Positions 11,939 to 24,150 of a stretch of 64,000 nt of DNA are shown here, one piece after another; position 1 is the first letter of the stretch; each line of letters opens with the position of its first letter. The stretch spans positions 32,444,048 through 32,508,047 of the forward strand of contig NC_060236.1 of the NCBI RefSeq assembly GCF_021155775.2, in the 5' to 3' direction. The position numbers and the translations under genes were made by a program. The notes under the pieces are model-generated. The model did no database searches and was not told the DNA's origin. It saw only the letters and a program-made list of their open reading frames with translations. This DNA is from Neodiprion pinetum. Lineage: Eukaryota > Arthropoda > Insecta > Hymenoptera > Diprionidae.

Positions 11939-13100
11939 GCAATAATAATTAAACGTTACAGCGACAATTTCAATCAAAACTCATGAACAAATCGGAGAGT
12001 AATATCTGCGTTCACTTCTCGAAGGGTGTCCAGGCTGCTGGATAAGCGTATATAAATGCAGGGCGCGTTGAGCGCTGAACGTTGAGAGCTGCCGGCTGGA
12101 TGTAACACGCTCAGCGCTCCATATTACAGATAATGATCGAGCCGATACGCATTCCTTTGGTTGAGCTGAAGCAGCCCATTTTCGTCCCATTGTCGGCTGA
12201 CTCGGCTAGCTTTTGACAACTCTCTTATAACACAGATTTCTCGGTCAAATGGTATCGTTCCGAAAACCGACGCAGTGGTTACCAACGATTAATCAAGCGA
12301 TAAAAAATCTTGAAAAATCTGCCAGAAACGAAGAGTTTGAAAGTGATAAAATATTTTAGAATTATTCAACGGATAGTTGAGCGTAAAAAAAATTCAACGC
12401 AATTTCACTCGAAGATGTTGAGCAATCTTGAAGAAATTTCGGATCGAATCCACTTACCAGGGAGCTTGCGATTTCCCGAATTGTTCGCAACTGTTTATCG
12501 ACGATGCAATGGCATCGCCGTTCGACTGTGAATAACGGTGTGGTGATTCGGGGGAGTTGATAGCTGCAGGAGTTCGGTATGGTTAATCGATGAGTCCGAA
12601 TGGTTTTCCTAATCGCTGCTGCTCCGGGAAGCAAACAAAGCAATGAATCTCCATTTTAGAGCCACTGCGGGGAGGGAGGGGGAGGGGGAAGGGGGACCGT
12701 GAAGGTAAGGAAGAAGAAGCTACAGGCAGAAACGTTTCCTTGTCTTTAACGTAAAGTAACGGGTAAAAGCACAAGCCTTTCGTCGTTCGAACCAGACGTG
12801 TCTTACCGCGAAGAATAAGTGCATCTTCCATCCCTCGAGGAAGGTGTTCAAAGCTGCGGAGAGACCGTTAACGAAAACAAAAGAAGAAGACATACGGGTA
12901 AAACAATAAATAAAAAAATAAAAATTATATTTGCATAACGAACCGCGGAGATTGCAAAGCGGTTCGTTCATCCAGGCGAGATGCGGAACTGCACGGGGTT
13001 GGAAAAAACGGTGGCCGTCTTCTTTACGGAGGAAGAACGTTTGATGAGGGGAAACTTTCCGCTGCAGGTACACCGACAATTTTCCAATAATTCGAAGCTA
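11871..13100. other. Non-coding stretch with AAT array and G-rich tract
   Basis: (TAA)n microsatellite at 11899-11936. At 12669-12696 there is a purine tract with at least four G runs of three or more (GGGGAGGGAGGGGGAGGGGG...), which could form a G-quadruplex. At 13101-13116 there is an uninterrupted run of 16 G. No supportable gene; the open frames are under 120 codons and overlap on both strands. Confidence 0.6.
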
Positions 13101-13768
13101 GGGGGGGGGGGGGGGGATGCCGGGGCTCGAGATTCTTTATCGTCTGCTTAGCTGAGACGATGGCTTATGTATGTATATTTATGCCGGAGAAAGAGGGAAG
13201 GGAAGAGTCTGCGGTACCTAGGCGAGAGCTTTTTGTTTCAGGGGAAATGAGAGTGGGAGGAAGAGAGAGAGAGAGTGAGGAGGGGGGGAGGGGGGGAATC
13301 GAAGCTGCAGATCCTCGATAGGAACGTGTTGCAAAGTGAACGCGGGAAGTTTAAAAAATTTAACATAAACGCGGTTCTCCCCTGTTTGCAGAGGCGTCCG
13401 AAGCTCCGAGCCGAGGATGAGAGGCAAAGTAGGAAAGAAAGAGACGCGTACACCATGGTAGGAAAAAGAAAATCTCAATTTCCAACGAGAATAACTCGAA
13501 AAAACTTCCATTACAAGAGTCTTCTAAACCCAGTAAACACCAAACCACATCTCCGACACGTGCAGGGAGAAAAGGAAGAGAAAGAGAGAGAGAGAGAAGA
13601 GGGTCTTTCTATGGTGCCTTTGGCAAGAGTGAACTTTTTTAAAACAGTCAAAGTCATTTAAAGTTTCCCTGTCTTTTATACACTCCGCACCCTCTTCCGA
13701 GCCGAGTGTACATATGTAGATTGCGTCGCACGATGTGCTCCACGCTCGACGCTCCGTTTCGCCACCCT

Positions 13769-13800
<32 letters not shown>

Positions 13801-13820
13801 CCTCTCGACGAACTTGGCGC

Positions 13821-14250
13821 GATATAACTGCCGGCAGACTCCCTGCTCGGTACCCACTCGAAAATCGTGAAACTCCAGTTTCAAGAAATTAGGCGAGCCA
13901 AAGCACTTCGCCGGAAAGTGGAACCGGGACCATCAGCGGTCAAACTCCCAGAGAAGCGTCGGTCCGAGTGGTAAAATTGGTGAATTTCGAGCCACTTGCC
14001 GCGAATTCCGTGGCTCATGCTCTGCACGGGTGAAAAGTGCAGAATGGGTCAGCGACGAGGGGGGGAACAAACACGGAACGCGCCCAGCCTCGACTTTATC
14101 ATCCGCTAATTCCTGTACACGAACCTACTCGAGGTGGCTGAAGTTTGCGGAATATAACTGGCAGACTCTTGGGAGCCCCTCGAAGAGCTACGAAACTCGA
14201 GTTTCAAGAAATTAGGCGAGGAGTACTTGCCCGTAAGCGGTACCAGATGA
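13821..14250 (+). repeat. Diverged direct duplication, spacing about 329 bp
   Basis: The block 13821-13897 (ATATAACTGCCGGCAGACTC ... AGTTTCAAGAAATTAGGCGAG) recurs at 14150-14220 (ATATAACTGGCAGACTCTTG ... with the same closing 21 bases). A weaker match continues downstream (CGGAAAGTGGAACC vs CGTAAGCGGTACC). Lengths and mismatches indicate an old segmental duplication of about 110 bp. No gene is evident; a 138-codon open frame across the second copy is GC-rich and unrecognised. Confidence 0.7.
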
Positions 14251-16658
14251 GGTCCTTTCGACGTTACGATTACCCGGCGAAACAGCGCGCAATAATTCAT
14301 GGACGATGTTCCAAGGATGATGTTCCACGTCCAATGACAAGGGGCAGACTGGATGCGTCTGTGCTCAAGTTGTTTCAAGCGGTGGGTGGAATGTGTGTTT
14401 TATGGAAGTTTGAGTGTCTTCGGATCGGTGTTGACGGAAGGACGAGAGTGCAGCTCTGGGGCTATGGTGGAAAGGAGGAGAAGGAAGGAGTCTGGGTACG
14501 GCAAAGAGCGAAGACAAGAGGGGTTGGTTCGTCGGGTGGAGGAGGGAGGATCCAGCCGTAGGCGCATTACCATACGGGTTCGGGTTCAGGGTACGCAGTT
14601 CAAACTGGAGAGCCAAGGCTGATGTATGCACGGTTCGTCAGCGGATTCAAATTTCGTATTCAAATGGCGGACTCCGGCTCGGAGTCTGGGGGATATAGCG
14701 GAAGGCAACCATGTGTATCCATCCACTAGCCGGCCCGGATTGCAATTCCCACTTAGTATTTCGGCAGCCGGCGTTAACTGAGCAGTGCGTAAACGCAAAC
14801 AAGCTCCTCTTCCACTTCCTGTCCCTACCATCCTCTCTCTTTGCCTCTGCATCGCAGGCTATCCGCTGATCCTCGGCTCTCTTGTTCAAACTTGCCCATT
14901 TTCGACTCCCTTATACCAACCGCGTACAAGCATCGTTGGAATGGAAAGTGGTGAAGAGAACCGCGCGTTTCCAAAACCGTTTGTCTGGCTCTTTGTCGGG
15001 ATCCATTGCGGTGAGGGAGTTTCCTACATCCTCGCAAAGTACGTGTCATTACTTCACGGTTCGTGACGACTTAACTTTGAACAAGAGCCAAGGGACCAAG
15101 GGCCCGGCTATTCGTTCATTCGACGCGTCGCCGACTAGATTCAACGGGACTTGACGATCGACCATTACACGGAACGCAAATGCGACCGTCGTCGGTAAAC
15201 GTCAAGCAAAAAGCCGCTCGACCGATGACTGGATGCTTCGTCGCCTTGGCTTCCTGCTGCGGGTCAGTTGGCATTGTGGCACAAGGGGATAATTTATTCT
15301 CGGGATATATCCCGAGTCGGAGGCGAGCCAACAATAAGGACAGTAGCCGCTTATCTCGAGGACCAGTTTACTAATCTTCCAAGCTTCGATGCCCGACGAT
15401 CCGAGGCTCGGAGGCTAAACCTCCTAAATGTTTTGCAAATATGCCGGACCCTGGCTGATCCTGGGGATGTTGACAAGTAAGATTTCGCCGTAGTTTCACC
15501 CTCGGACGGATATAATTGGACGTCGAGCGTTGGATCCCGAGAGATGTTTTTTTTTTTTTCCGAAATAGGGACCTCTTTGTTTACAATAGTAAACCATCCT
15601 CCGATATCCTAGACGGTTTTCCTTTATCCCGGTGAAAATAACCAGCGATTTCATTACCCAGCTACGTGGCGTATGAGAAAATGCAGAGGATGCTGCTACC
15701 GGGACTGTTTATCTAGAAGAGTACAAGAAGCGCGAGGGTTTCTTCGAATTTTCATTAGCCGTTAGAATGTCTTTCAATTAAGTTTTCGAACGGTGTGAAA
15801 GACGAGAGCTGCACCGGTGAGAAGGAGGAGGATAAAGAGGCGGAGGTGAAAGAATAGGAATAAGAATGAATGGGAGAAAAGCGTGGAAAAGAGAGGCGAG
15901 CCGGCGAGATTGCGACGAACAAGTGGTTAATTACGAAAGCTCCTTCTGTCCTCTGTTAACCAGCGTCGAGGAGACTCTACACTGCGGAGAGAAGTTCTCG
16001 GCTCTCGATTTAAAGCGCGAGACATAGCTGAGAAGAAGAGGAAGAAGTCTTCCTCCTTTCACCCTGAGCCAGCAAACTCGGACGGACTTTGCCCCATGAA
16101 AATGAGTCGAGAATTGACTTTGTTTATTCTTTCCACTGTCGAATGTTTATTCTTCAAACGCTCCTCTCCCCGATGCAACGATTCGTTATCACCGCTGCTC
16201 CGACAACACGACTGTCTTCGTCCTCCAACTGGAATGGAATTGGAAGCGAGGCGATAACCTCTGGCAACGATTCGATCACGCTATTCGCGATGAGGAGACT
16301 AAAGTTCGCCAACTTTTTATCCTCTGTTACATACTCGCGTTATTTCCTCCATGCGGAATGACGCGGTTATATTTACGATGGTTATAAATCCGGATACCGC
16401 GAGCAACGCGCATACGTGTCGATAAATTATCGCTGCATCCGCGCCAATTAGAAGTTTCTACTTAATTACTCTTCTCCTCCTCCTCCTCCTCCTCCTCCTC
16501 ATCCTATTCTGCTGCAGTTGCGAATATATGCATAGCATAATGATCGCCGGAAGCTAGTCTTGCCGTTTTCTACGAAAAATCACATCTTAGCCACGGGGAG
16601 TTGAGAGCCGGTTGAGGATACCCGATGACTCGTCTCACGATCAGAGACAGCTTCTTAA
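14251..16658. other. GC-richer non-coding stretch
   Basis: No supportable gene. Open frames of 60-140 codons overlap each other on both strands here because the base composition is more balanced, with no splice-coherent or family-like protein among them. A (CTC)n run at 16471-16503 is the only clear repeat. The stretch ends at the foldback element at 16659. Confidence 0.5.
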
Positions 16659-17357
16659 GGGGGGCTTACAGCCTGGACGGTCTAAAATTGTACCAATTTT
16701 TAGAAGTTTTGTTTGTTTGTTTGTTTGTATTTATTTTTTTTTTTTTAAGAATATGAAAATACTTGGAGCAATTTAAGTTTAAGGCCTTTATTATTTGTGG
16801 TTTCAAGAACATTCTGAAATTTTTTCATTGAAATTAATCACAATATGGCGCCATGGTACATCTCTTCACATTACCATTCAATTCGCAACAGATGGAAAAA
16901 TTTTTTTGAATCACAAGAACCTTTCTGGATTTAAGTTTGTAGCCCAGGTGTGAGAGAAAAAAGAAAACAAAAAAATTTCAAATATACACGGTTACGAATA
17001 TGAAACTTCATTTTTCAACAAAACAAAATATTAATCAAATTTTCTTAACAAAAATTTGGGATTAAAATTCAAAAATCTAGCCGTGAGCTCGAATCGACAA
17101 ACAAGTTTTACATGTTGTGTTAAAATTTCAAGTCGATCGGATAAATATTGACCGACTAATCTGTACCACCGGATTGAAAACGTTGTCGTTCGCATTTTGT
17201 TATTGATGTCAATGAAAAAATTTTACAACGTTCTGGAAACTATAAAAAATAAGACCCTCAACCTCAAATTGCTCCAAGTGCTTTCATTTTCATAAAAAAA
17301 AAATAAAAATCCTAATAACATGTATGATTTTAGACCGTCCAAGTTTAATCCCCCCCA
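16659..17357. mobile_element. Foldback MITE with GGACGGTCTAAAATT ends, complete
   Basis: The left end reads GGGGGGCTTACAGCCTGGAC followed by GGTCTAAAATTGTACC. The right end, in reverse complement, reads GGGGGGGATTAAACTTGGAC followed by GGTCTAAAATCATAC. The arms pair for about 200 bp, including ACTTGGAGCAATTTAAG / ACTTGGAGCAATTTGAG. The unpaired middle is AT-rich and non-coding. TTAA lies immediately left of the element (16655-16658), but I see no clear matching duplication on the right. A related single arm lies at 11377. Confidence 0.8.
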
Positions 17358-17831
17358 AAAGTTCGGAATAAGCGTAGGAGAAATTCGGATTTCAAGCACG
17401 AGGTAAAACCGTCGGATCGAGGCTGCGGAGCGGCATTATTTTTAGTATTTTCGGACCTCGGGGTCTCGTGATAAGGAATAAGTGAATCTTAAAAAGCGAA
17501 TGACGCGCGGAGAGCACGTTAAAATTTGTAATGTGCATGCATACCTGTGCGACCCACACTATTGCAGGTATGTTAGGTGAACGCGAGACGAGGAGGATAA
17601 TGTATGTTGATAGGGCTTAATTATATTGGAACCAAGAATGCATTTTATCTGAGAGTGCAGGACTTTAGGTCTTGTTGCTTTAAAAGGCTAACGTATCCTC
17701 AGCACGACTGAACGAACCTCTCTCCTCAGCCATGGAGATAAGGCCTGAAAGGTTGCACCATTAAAGGTATCTCGATAGTATAGAAGAAAAGAAGAGAAAA
17801 CGAAGCTGCGCGCCGCTCCGGAGAGAGAATC

Positions 17832-17881
<50 letters not shown>

Positions 17882-20511
17882 AGGGAGGAGGGAATATAAA
17901 ACAAAAAAAAAAAAAAAAGACGCGGTGACGGACCCACGAATGAAAAAGAGGACCTCTCGGAGAGGTCCTTCGGAAGGCTACTGCGGAGAGATAAGTTATT
18001 ATATCTAAATAATTATCCAACGAGTCCTTTCCCAGCTTCCATATCCTTGAACCTTTCCTCGCTTAGACGCATAACCGATCCTTCATCCATCACGATCTTA
18101 CATCGTTCCGACATCTCGGTCGTGTGCACCAATTTATTCTTTTTTTTGTTTTTTTTTTTCTTTTTTTTCCTATCATTTTTTACCAACCTATAACGCCGCC
18201 GAATTGGTGCACCTAATTCATTTTCTCCAATTTCAGTAACTCGAAACTACCGCAGGTGCAAGTTCACCGTTTTTGTTGGAAATTTCTTTTTTTCTCCTTT
18301 TGTTTAGGTACGGCAATTTGAGCATTTTCTTTTTTCAACCTCCGACTTTCCGCGACGACAAAATCCGCCGTTCGCGTAATAATGAAATAGAATCACAATA
18401 CCCAATTTCTGGATATCCATTTCACAGAATTAGGTAGATTAGAAGGTTGAAAATTATGAAGGGAAAAAAGTTGAACGATAGGGAGGCGAATAAAAAAAAA
18501 AAAAAAAAAAAAAAAACAAGAAAGATTTTGACGATTCTATGTTTTGGCTTGGCAAATTCTTATTCATTTTGACAATTTCATATTTTACCTTTCTAATCTT
18601 TAACCCTTCTACGTTTTGACTAATTTTTCTATACCTTGACCTTCTGCACTTAGATATTCAGTGAAACAGATTTTCACGAGTTTAAAAATACGATAATCTG
18701 ACCCAGCTTCTATTTTCTGATCATTCTACATGTTCATTGGTCACCCTCACTTATTTCATCACAAAAAAGTTTCGATCGCGTGATAATTAAATTGAGGTTT
18801 CTGAACTTTAGCTCGCCAGATAACACGCATTATACATGCTCATTACGGTGTTTCAGAAAACAATTATTTACGCTTTTACATTTCACATGGCGCCCTGTAA
18901 AAAGTTTTTTCAGACAAAATAATGATTCTCTGAAAAGACGAGCGTTTTACGGTATGTAAAAGATCGCGCTCCTTTGATTTTTTACATTTCTTAGTGTTTA
19001 TATAAAAATAAAGAAACACGCTGTGGCAGTATTGAATTATTATTTCTTTTCCGACATCGATCTTCAACCCAAAGATCCCGATCCATAACCCAACGATATA
19101 TCAACCGAGGATCTTATTCTCCTAAATTAAAAGTTCGTATTAAATTACAACTATTTTATGAAATTAAACTAACAATGAAAACATCGTCAGATCAGCGACG
19201 TAAATTGTTATTACGATTGATATAAGCGATAGAAAAAAACATTTTATTCACGATTCTTCACAAATCAAAAGGAGAAAAAAAAAAACAAAATGTGGAAGAG
19301 TGAAAAATCAACTAAGCGAGATCTTCCACGTAACGTAGAACGTTCATCTTTCGACGGAATATTTCTTTTGACCTAAGCAAAACGCAGACTATTTTTTCCC
19401 TATCCATCGCATTAGATCCAAAAAACATTTCTGGAGAAACTGGTAGAGGTAAAACGGTCCGACCAAAATGTAAAATTCAAGTATCCGCGTTATATCTACC
19501 AAGCGGAGAAACGTGATGGGAGGCGATCGATCTTTCGCGTATAAATAATTATGGTGACAAGTAACAAGCCCGGTTAGCCATAATATCGCATACAATGTTA
19601 CCTCGGGTATAAAAATGCGCATCGCGCGGCGCGCGGTCGCGAGTCGTAATAATTTCCTCGCGGCAAATAAACCCACGCTTATAACCGTTTTTTCTTCTAC
19701 TTCTTTTTTAAAATTTTTTATTTTTATTTATTTTTTTCTTCATTCATATTCTTTCTCCTTTTATCGAACGACAAATTGGCTCTTTTAAAGGCGAGCCAGC
19801 CGGCCAGGGGTGGCTGTATTTGCGATATATCCCCCTTTCGGGGAATCTAGCCTCATAATTTTAAATCCCGTCAGAGACTCGGCGTGTTTTAGCCTCGTGT
19901 TATATAAAGTTTTTTTTACCTCCGTGCGAGAGCGAGGGGTGATATACTGGTCGATTTAAACGGAATATTAACATCTCACTTCGGCCGAAAAAAAATAAAT
20001 AAATTTAAAAAAAAAAAAAATATGAGAATAATAATAATTCCTAACCAACCGGCTCCTCCGCTTCGCGATCCCTCGGGCGTTTTCTTCTCAATTATTCAAA
20101 TATTCGCGGGTCGGAGTCGCGCGGTGCTCTTCCGCGTGATAAAAAAGTAGAGAGAGAGGCGGTGTTTTGTCTCCCGGCTTTTTTTTTTCCTACCGACCTT
20201 AAAAACGCCGCCCGGCATTCCGTGTTGGAAATTTCGTATTAAGGGATCGGGAATCGAGGCATGAGGATGAAACGACGGCGCTCCGAGGCCTGCGATAACT
20301 CGAGGAACCTGCATATCTACGGGCGCCTCGTTCCATTTTATTTCATTTCTCCATTAATATATATCGCCTCTATCGTCCGTAATAAAGCGATTCAGATTTA
20401 CAGCCAGCTTCGGTGGTTCTTCTACCAAACGAGCGATCCTCAGTCGGTCGGCTGACCCTCGTCTCTCAGCTACGCTCAGTCATAATTTCTCACAAGAGGC
20501 TAAGAATGAAA

Positions 20512-20542
<31 letters not shown>

Positions 20543-21429
20543 AGAAACGGGAGTTTGAAGATAGTCGAGAAAGTACAAGGGAAAACGTATGATAAATTGA
20601 TTTTTCCTCGCGCCTCCGCGTACCGAGCGCATCCTTTAGAAATTATAAGCGCGAGGAGTTAGAAAAATCGGTGAACCTCGGTCTTCATCCTTGTAATACG
20701 CCTACCGCAGGGACACGCGACACTCTCGACGCAGGTCGAGCAAGTCCCTCGGGGAGATCGTAAGCCGATTATATCAACCTAAATATTAAGACTCGCGGGG
20801 CGAATCAGAAAGCCGACGAGCGAGCCGCTTAAGGATTGACGCCAGCGCAGCGCGCTGCGAGAAAGAAGCTAATTTTTTCTCATTCCTCGGCGTATTTCTT
20901 GACGTAGGAATTTGACAACGATCTAACTTTCTCGAAATGAGCGAGACTTGAGGCGGGAGAAAAGACACGCGTATTCTTTCTAAACTTATCGTGGCAACTC
21001 TAACCTTCAAACCGTCGGGTCGACGCGACGCTTCGGTTTTAACATCCTGTGGAATTCTGCAGGCAGGCGGCGTCACGCTGAGGACAAGTTCGTGCGGAGT
21101 GCCGAGCGAGTATTAAGCATCTACGTACTCATGCCGGCGCAGCTTCCGAACCCTGACATCCGTTGCAACAGATGTTACGAAATTCCTATGGCCCGCGTCT
21201 TCCGCGAGCCGCATTGCGCCTCTGGCGCTGTATCTGATTCCGGTTATGCAGCCTTTGGCTCTGCACAGACGCGTTGCTCAGACGGAGAATTAGAGACCAT
21301 TCCAGGATTCCAGGATCAACGAGGAGGAGCCACCCGCCTAGCTCACATTTCTCGCGAATTGTTTACTCGACGTGGAACAACTTAGGCGGCGTCCATTTGT
21401 CGCCAGTCGACTTGTCTATCCCGGTCCAA
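17358..21429. other. Non-coding stretch
   Basis: No supportable gene. It holds (GA)n at 17833-17878, T-rich runs near 18140-18172, an A run of about 26 at 18491-18516, an (AAG)n run at 20511-20547, and GC-richer blocks at 19600-20450 and 20780-21380. The open frames in the GC-richer blocks (for example 21092-21385) have no recognisable features. Confidence 0.5.
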
Positions 21430-22060
21430 ATGGTAGTTCGGGAAAGCTAACTGGGACACTTTATTCTTGTGTAATTTCACTCCCTGAATCCGACAAAAGT
21501 TGAATCGAATCGATATCTCGAACGGTTCGGTAGATGTGACGACTTACGTGCCAAAATATGGATAAAAGCAAAAAGTGAAAAAAGAAATTGAAAAAGAACG
21601 GGGATAACAAATCAGGAGAGAAAGTCCGTGCTTTGCTGTTTCCGACTAGCTCTTTCAGCCTCAGAGTCGCTTCGAACTTAGCCGGCCACTTTTTCCGTTG
21701 CGATTTTCTCCGCTGATTCTGGCAAGAGTTGAATCAGATCGATACGTCGAACGGTTCGCAAGATACACCGGTTTTTGCTGTTAAATACGGGAAAAAACAA
21801 TGGAAACTTGTACAATGGGTGAGAGAAACTTTGCACTTCGGCTTCAGACCGTCCAGTTTCGTAGATGCTGACATGTTGGTGTCCAGTTTTTCTCCTTGAT
21901 TCCAATTTCAGTTTAACGAAGTCGGTATCTGGAGCCGTTAAAAAGATATTTTGTAATTCGGTGGTTAAACACGAGGAAAGCAAGCGATCGACGTCTCGTA
22001 AGTTGGAAAAGGAGCGTCCTGATTCCCAAAGGTACGTTAACCCCTTGAGCAGGATCGGAA
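21430..22060 (+). repeat. Tandem repeat, three diverged units
   Basis: A core near GTTGAATCGAATCGATATCT / CGAACGGTTCGGTAGAT occurs at 21499-21535. It recurs at 21728-21765 (GTTGAATCAGATCGATACGT) and, more diverged, at 21911-21950 (AGTTTAACGAAGTCGGTATC), giving spacings of about 229 and 183 bp. Upstream of each core is a TTTTTC..GATTC/GATTCC segment, so the unit is longer than the core. A fourth relative lies far away at 38205-38260. Confidence 0.7.
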
Positions 22061-22414
22061 GGAGCTGGCCTTCTTTGATGATCAACCATGTGAAAATTTA
22101 CTCCTGATATATCCTCGGCAGGGCCGAGGGCTAATCTTGGACTATTTACTCGTCAAAGCATAGAGCCGGGAGTATTACATCCATGTATATCGTAACGAAG
22201 GTAAGGAAGAAGGTGTCCGCGTGATGCAGCCGCGATGCCAGTCAAAGCGTTTAATCTTCCCCTCCTCCTCCTTCGTTTCTCTCATTCCCCAACTCGGCGG
22301 CGTCGAGGCTGCTCATCTTTTCTTCATTGTCCTGTTTTAATAAATAATTTGATTGGACGGGTACTCGAGCCGAGATAACGGCGCGGGAGCCTCTCGAGTG
22401 ATTTACGTCTCCAG

Positions 22415-22457
22415 CCCAATAAACACACACCAGTATAAATTTCGTATATGAAACGTC
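22415..22457 (+). repeat. Left terminal inverted repeat of the large transposon
   Basis: Begins CCCAATAAAC, then CCAGTATAAATTTCGTATAT and GAAACGTC. It pairs with 32658-32702; the first ten bases are identical and the rest matches with a few small indels. The host-side flank ends in AG. Confidence 0.85.
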
Positions 22458-22740
22458 GAAGTCGTTTAATAATGGTATAAGTATAAAATTCAACCGTATC
22501 ACATATACTGTAATATTTCGGATGGATATTATTCGTATGATTACTCTGTTTATTATGCGTATTTCATTATACAGAAGTTTAAAATACGTATTATTATAGC
22601 AAAAGCAACGTATAGTATATTTGTTCATTATTCGTACGAAAATCGTTTAAAACTTATATGTTTAACGATGTTGGTACTCCATCTTTCAACGTTTTATCAG
22701 AATCGTTTCATTTGAATTTACAAATTACGAGCTATTAACG

Positions 22741-23918
22741 TTCACGAAATTCGTTTATGATTTTGGTAATCACAACATATAATATTCATTCATGACACAA
22801 CTGCCAGCAACTTTAATTAGACGTTTATCATACTTCCTATTCACCATTGCACAGCAGTATATTGATTGTTTTATGAACGTATATCTTCGACTATTATAAT
22901 GTACGTTTTATTGGTATTTCTGATCTACGCGTGATAGACGTTTATGAAATTCATTTTCAATCTTGGTGTCTACAACATCTATATATATATATATTAGGGT
23001 GTGTCGAAAATGAACTTTTTTTTTTTCTTCGCTCCTACCACTCAAAACTTTAGGTTTTGACATTAAAGAGGTCCTCGTTCAAGGAGGGCGCTGTAGCTTG
23101 AAGTTTAGAAGTCGCTCAACGAGGATTTAGGTTTCCCATCTAATTAACACGTAAAAAATATTGTTTTTCGTTCAAAATGATGTCAGGCAACCATAAAATT
23201 GGCGATGTCTGTATTTCTTGGCTTATTTGAAAGCATGACTCATCCCCTAAACGATGATAGGTCGTTTTTCGACTTACCTTGTTCCAATTTTTTTTTACGC
23301 CACTTTTCGACCACAATAGTCACTTTTTCAAGTTTACAAAGTCTCCAAGGTATCAATGAGTCCAAAATGAATTGCTACAAGTATTGATTCTTGATTCGAA
23401 TATAAATAACCAATTCTAAAAATTGGTAAATTCCGTATCTTCAATTTTATTCAAAAAACCATGTTTATTTTGAGAAATTTTGTATGTTTCACTAATTTTT
23501 GGAATTGGTTATTTATATTCGAATCAAGAATCAATACTTGTAGCAATTCATTTTGAACTCATTGATACATTGGAGACTTTGTAAACTTGAAAAAGTGACT
23601 ATTGTGGTCGAAAAGTGGCGTAAAAAAAATTGGTACAAGGTAAGTCGAAAAACGACCTATCATCGTTTAGGGGATGAGTCATGCTTTCAAATAAGCCAAG
23701 AAGCACAGAAATCGCCAATTTTTTGGATGCCTGACATCATTTTGAACGAAAAACAATATTTTTTACGTGTTAATTAGATGGGAAACCTAAATCCTCGTTG
23801 AGCGACTTCTAAACTTCAAGCTACAGCGCCCTCCTTGAACGAGGACCTCTTTAATGTCAAAACCTAAAGTTTTGAGTGGTAGGAGCGAAGAAAAAAAAAA
23901 GTTCATTTTCGACACACC

Positions 23919-23964
<46 letters not shown>

Positions 23965-24150
23965 ACATTCATCATACAACTACCAGCAACCCCAATTAAG
24001 CGCTTAATTATTGCGGTTTTCCACTATTGCACAGAAATATATTCATCGTTTGATGAACGTATTTTTTCAACGATTATTGTTCACGTTTTACTGCTACTTG
24101 TGATCTACGTTCAATAACCGTTTATGAAATTTATTCAATATCGGACTATT
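22741..24150 (+). repeat. Subterminal tandem duplication interrupted by a MITE
   Basis: Unit 1 (about 22741-22985) and unit 2 (about 23962-24150) share the same ordered landmarks. These are CATTCAT..AC.ACT.CCAGCAAC, then ATTGCACAG..ATATATT, then TGAACGTAT, then CGTTTTA, then TGATCTACG...CGTTTATGAAATT. The 0.93-kb palindrome at 22994-23922 sits exactly between them. Repeated CGTTTAT, ACGTTTTA and GAACGTA motifs resemble the short subterminal repeats that CACTA-type accessory proteins bind in plants. That these are binding sites is inference. Confidence 0.7.
22994..23922. mobile_element. Nearly perfect palindromic MITE, TTAGGGTGTGTC ends
   Basis: The left arm begins TTAGGGTGTGTCGAAAATGA and the right arm ends with its reverse complement. 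The arms match base for base with very few differences over about 430 bp, including GTCCTCGTTCAAGGAGGGCG and AACACGTAAAAAATATTG. They flank a spacer of about 70 bp around 23430-23498. Both sides are TA repeats, consistent with insertion into TA. It is non-coding; the 62- and 74-codon frames inside are mirror shadows. Transcription through it would give a very long double-stranded hairpin. Confidence 0.9.

Noticed and set aside
14145..14561. 138-codon frame
   Set aside because: It runs over a diverged duplicated segment and GA-rich sequence; the first duplicate copy does not preserve the frame.
23199..23777. Two 62-74-codon frames inside the transposon
   Set aside because: They are mirror-image translations of the two arms of the palindromic MITE.
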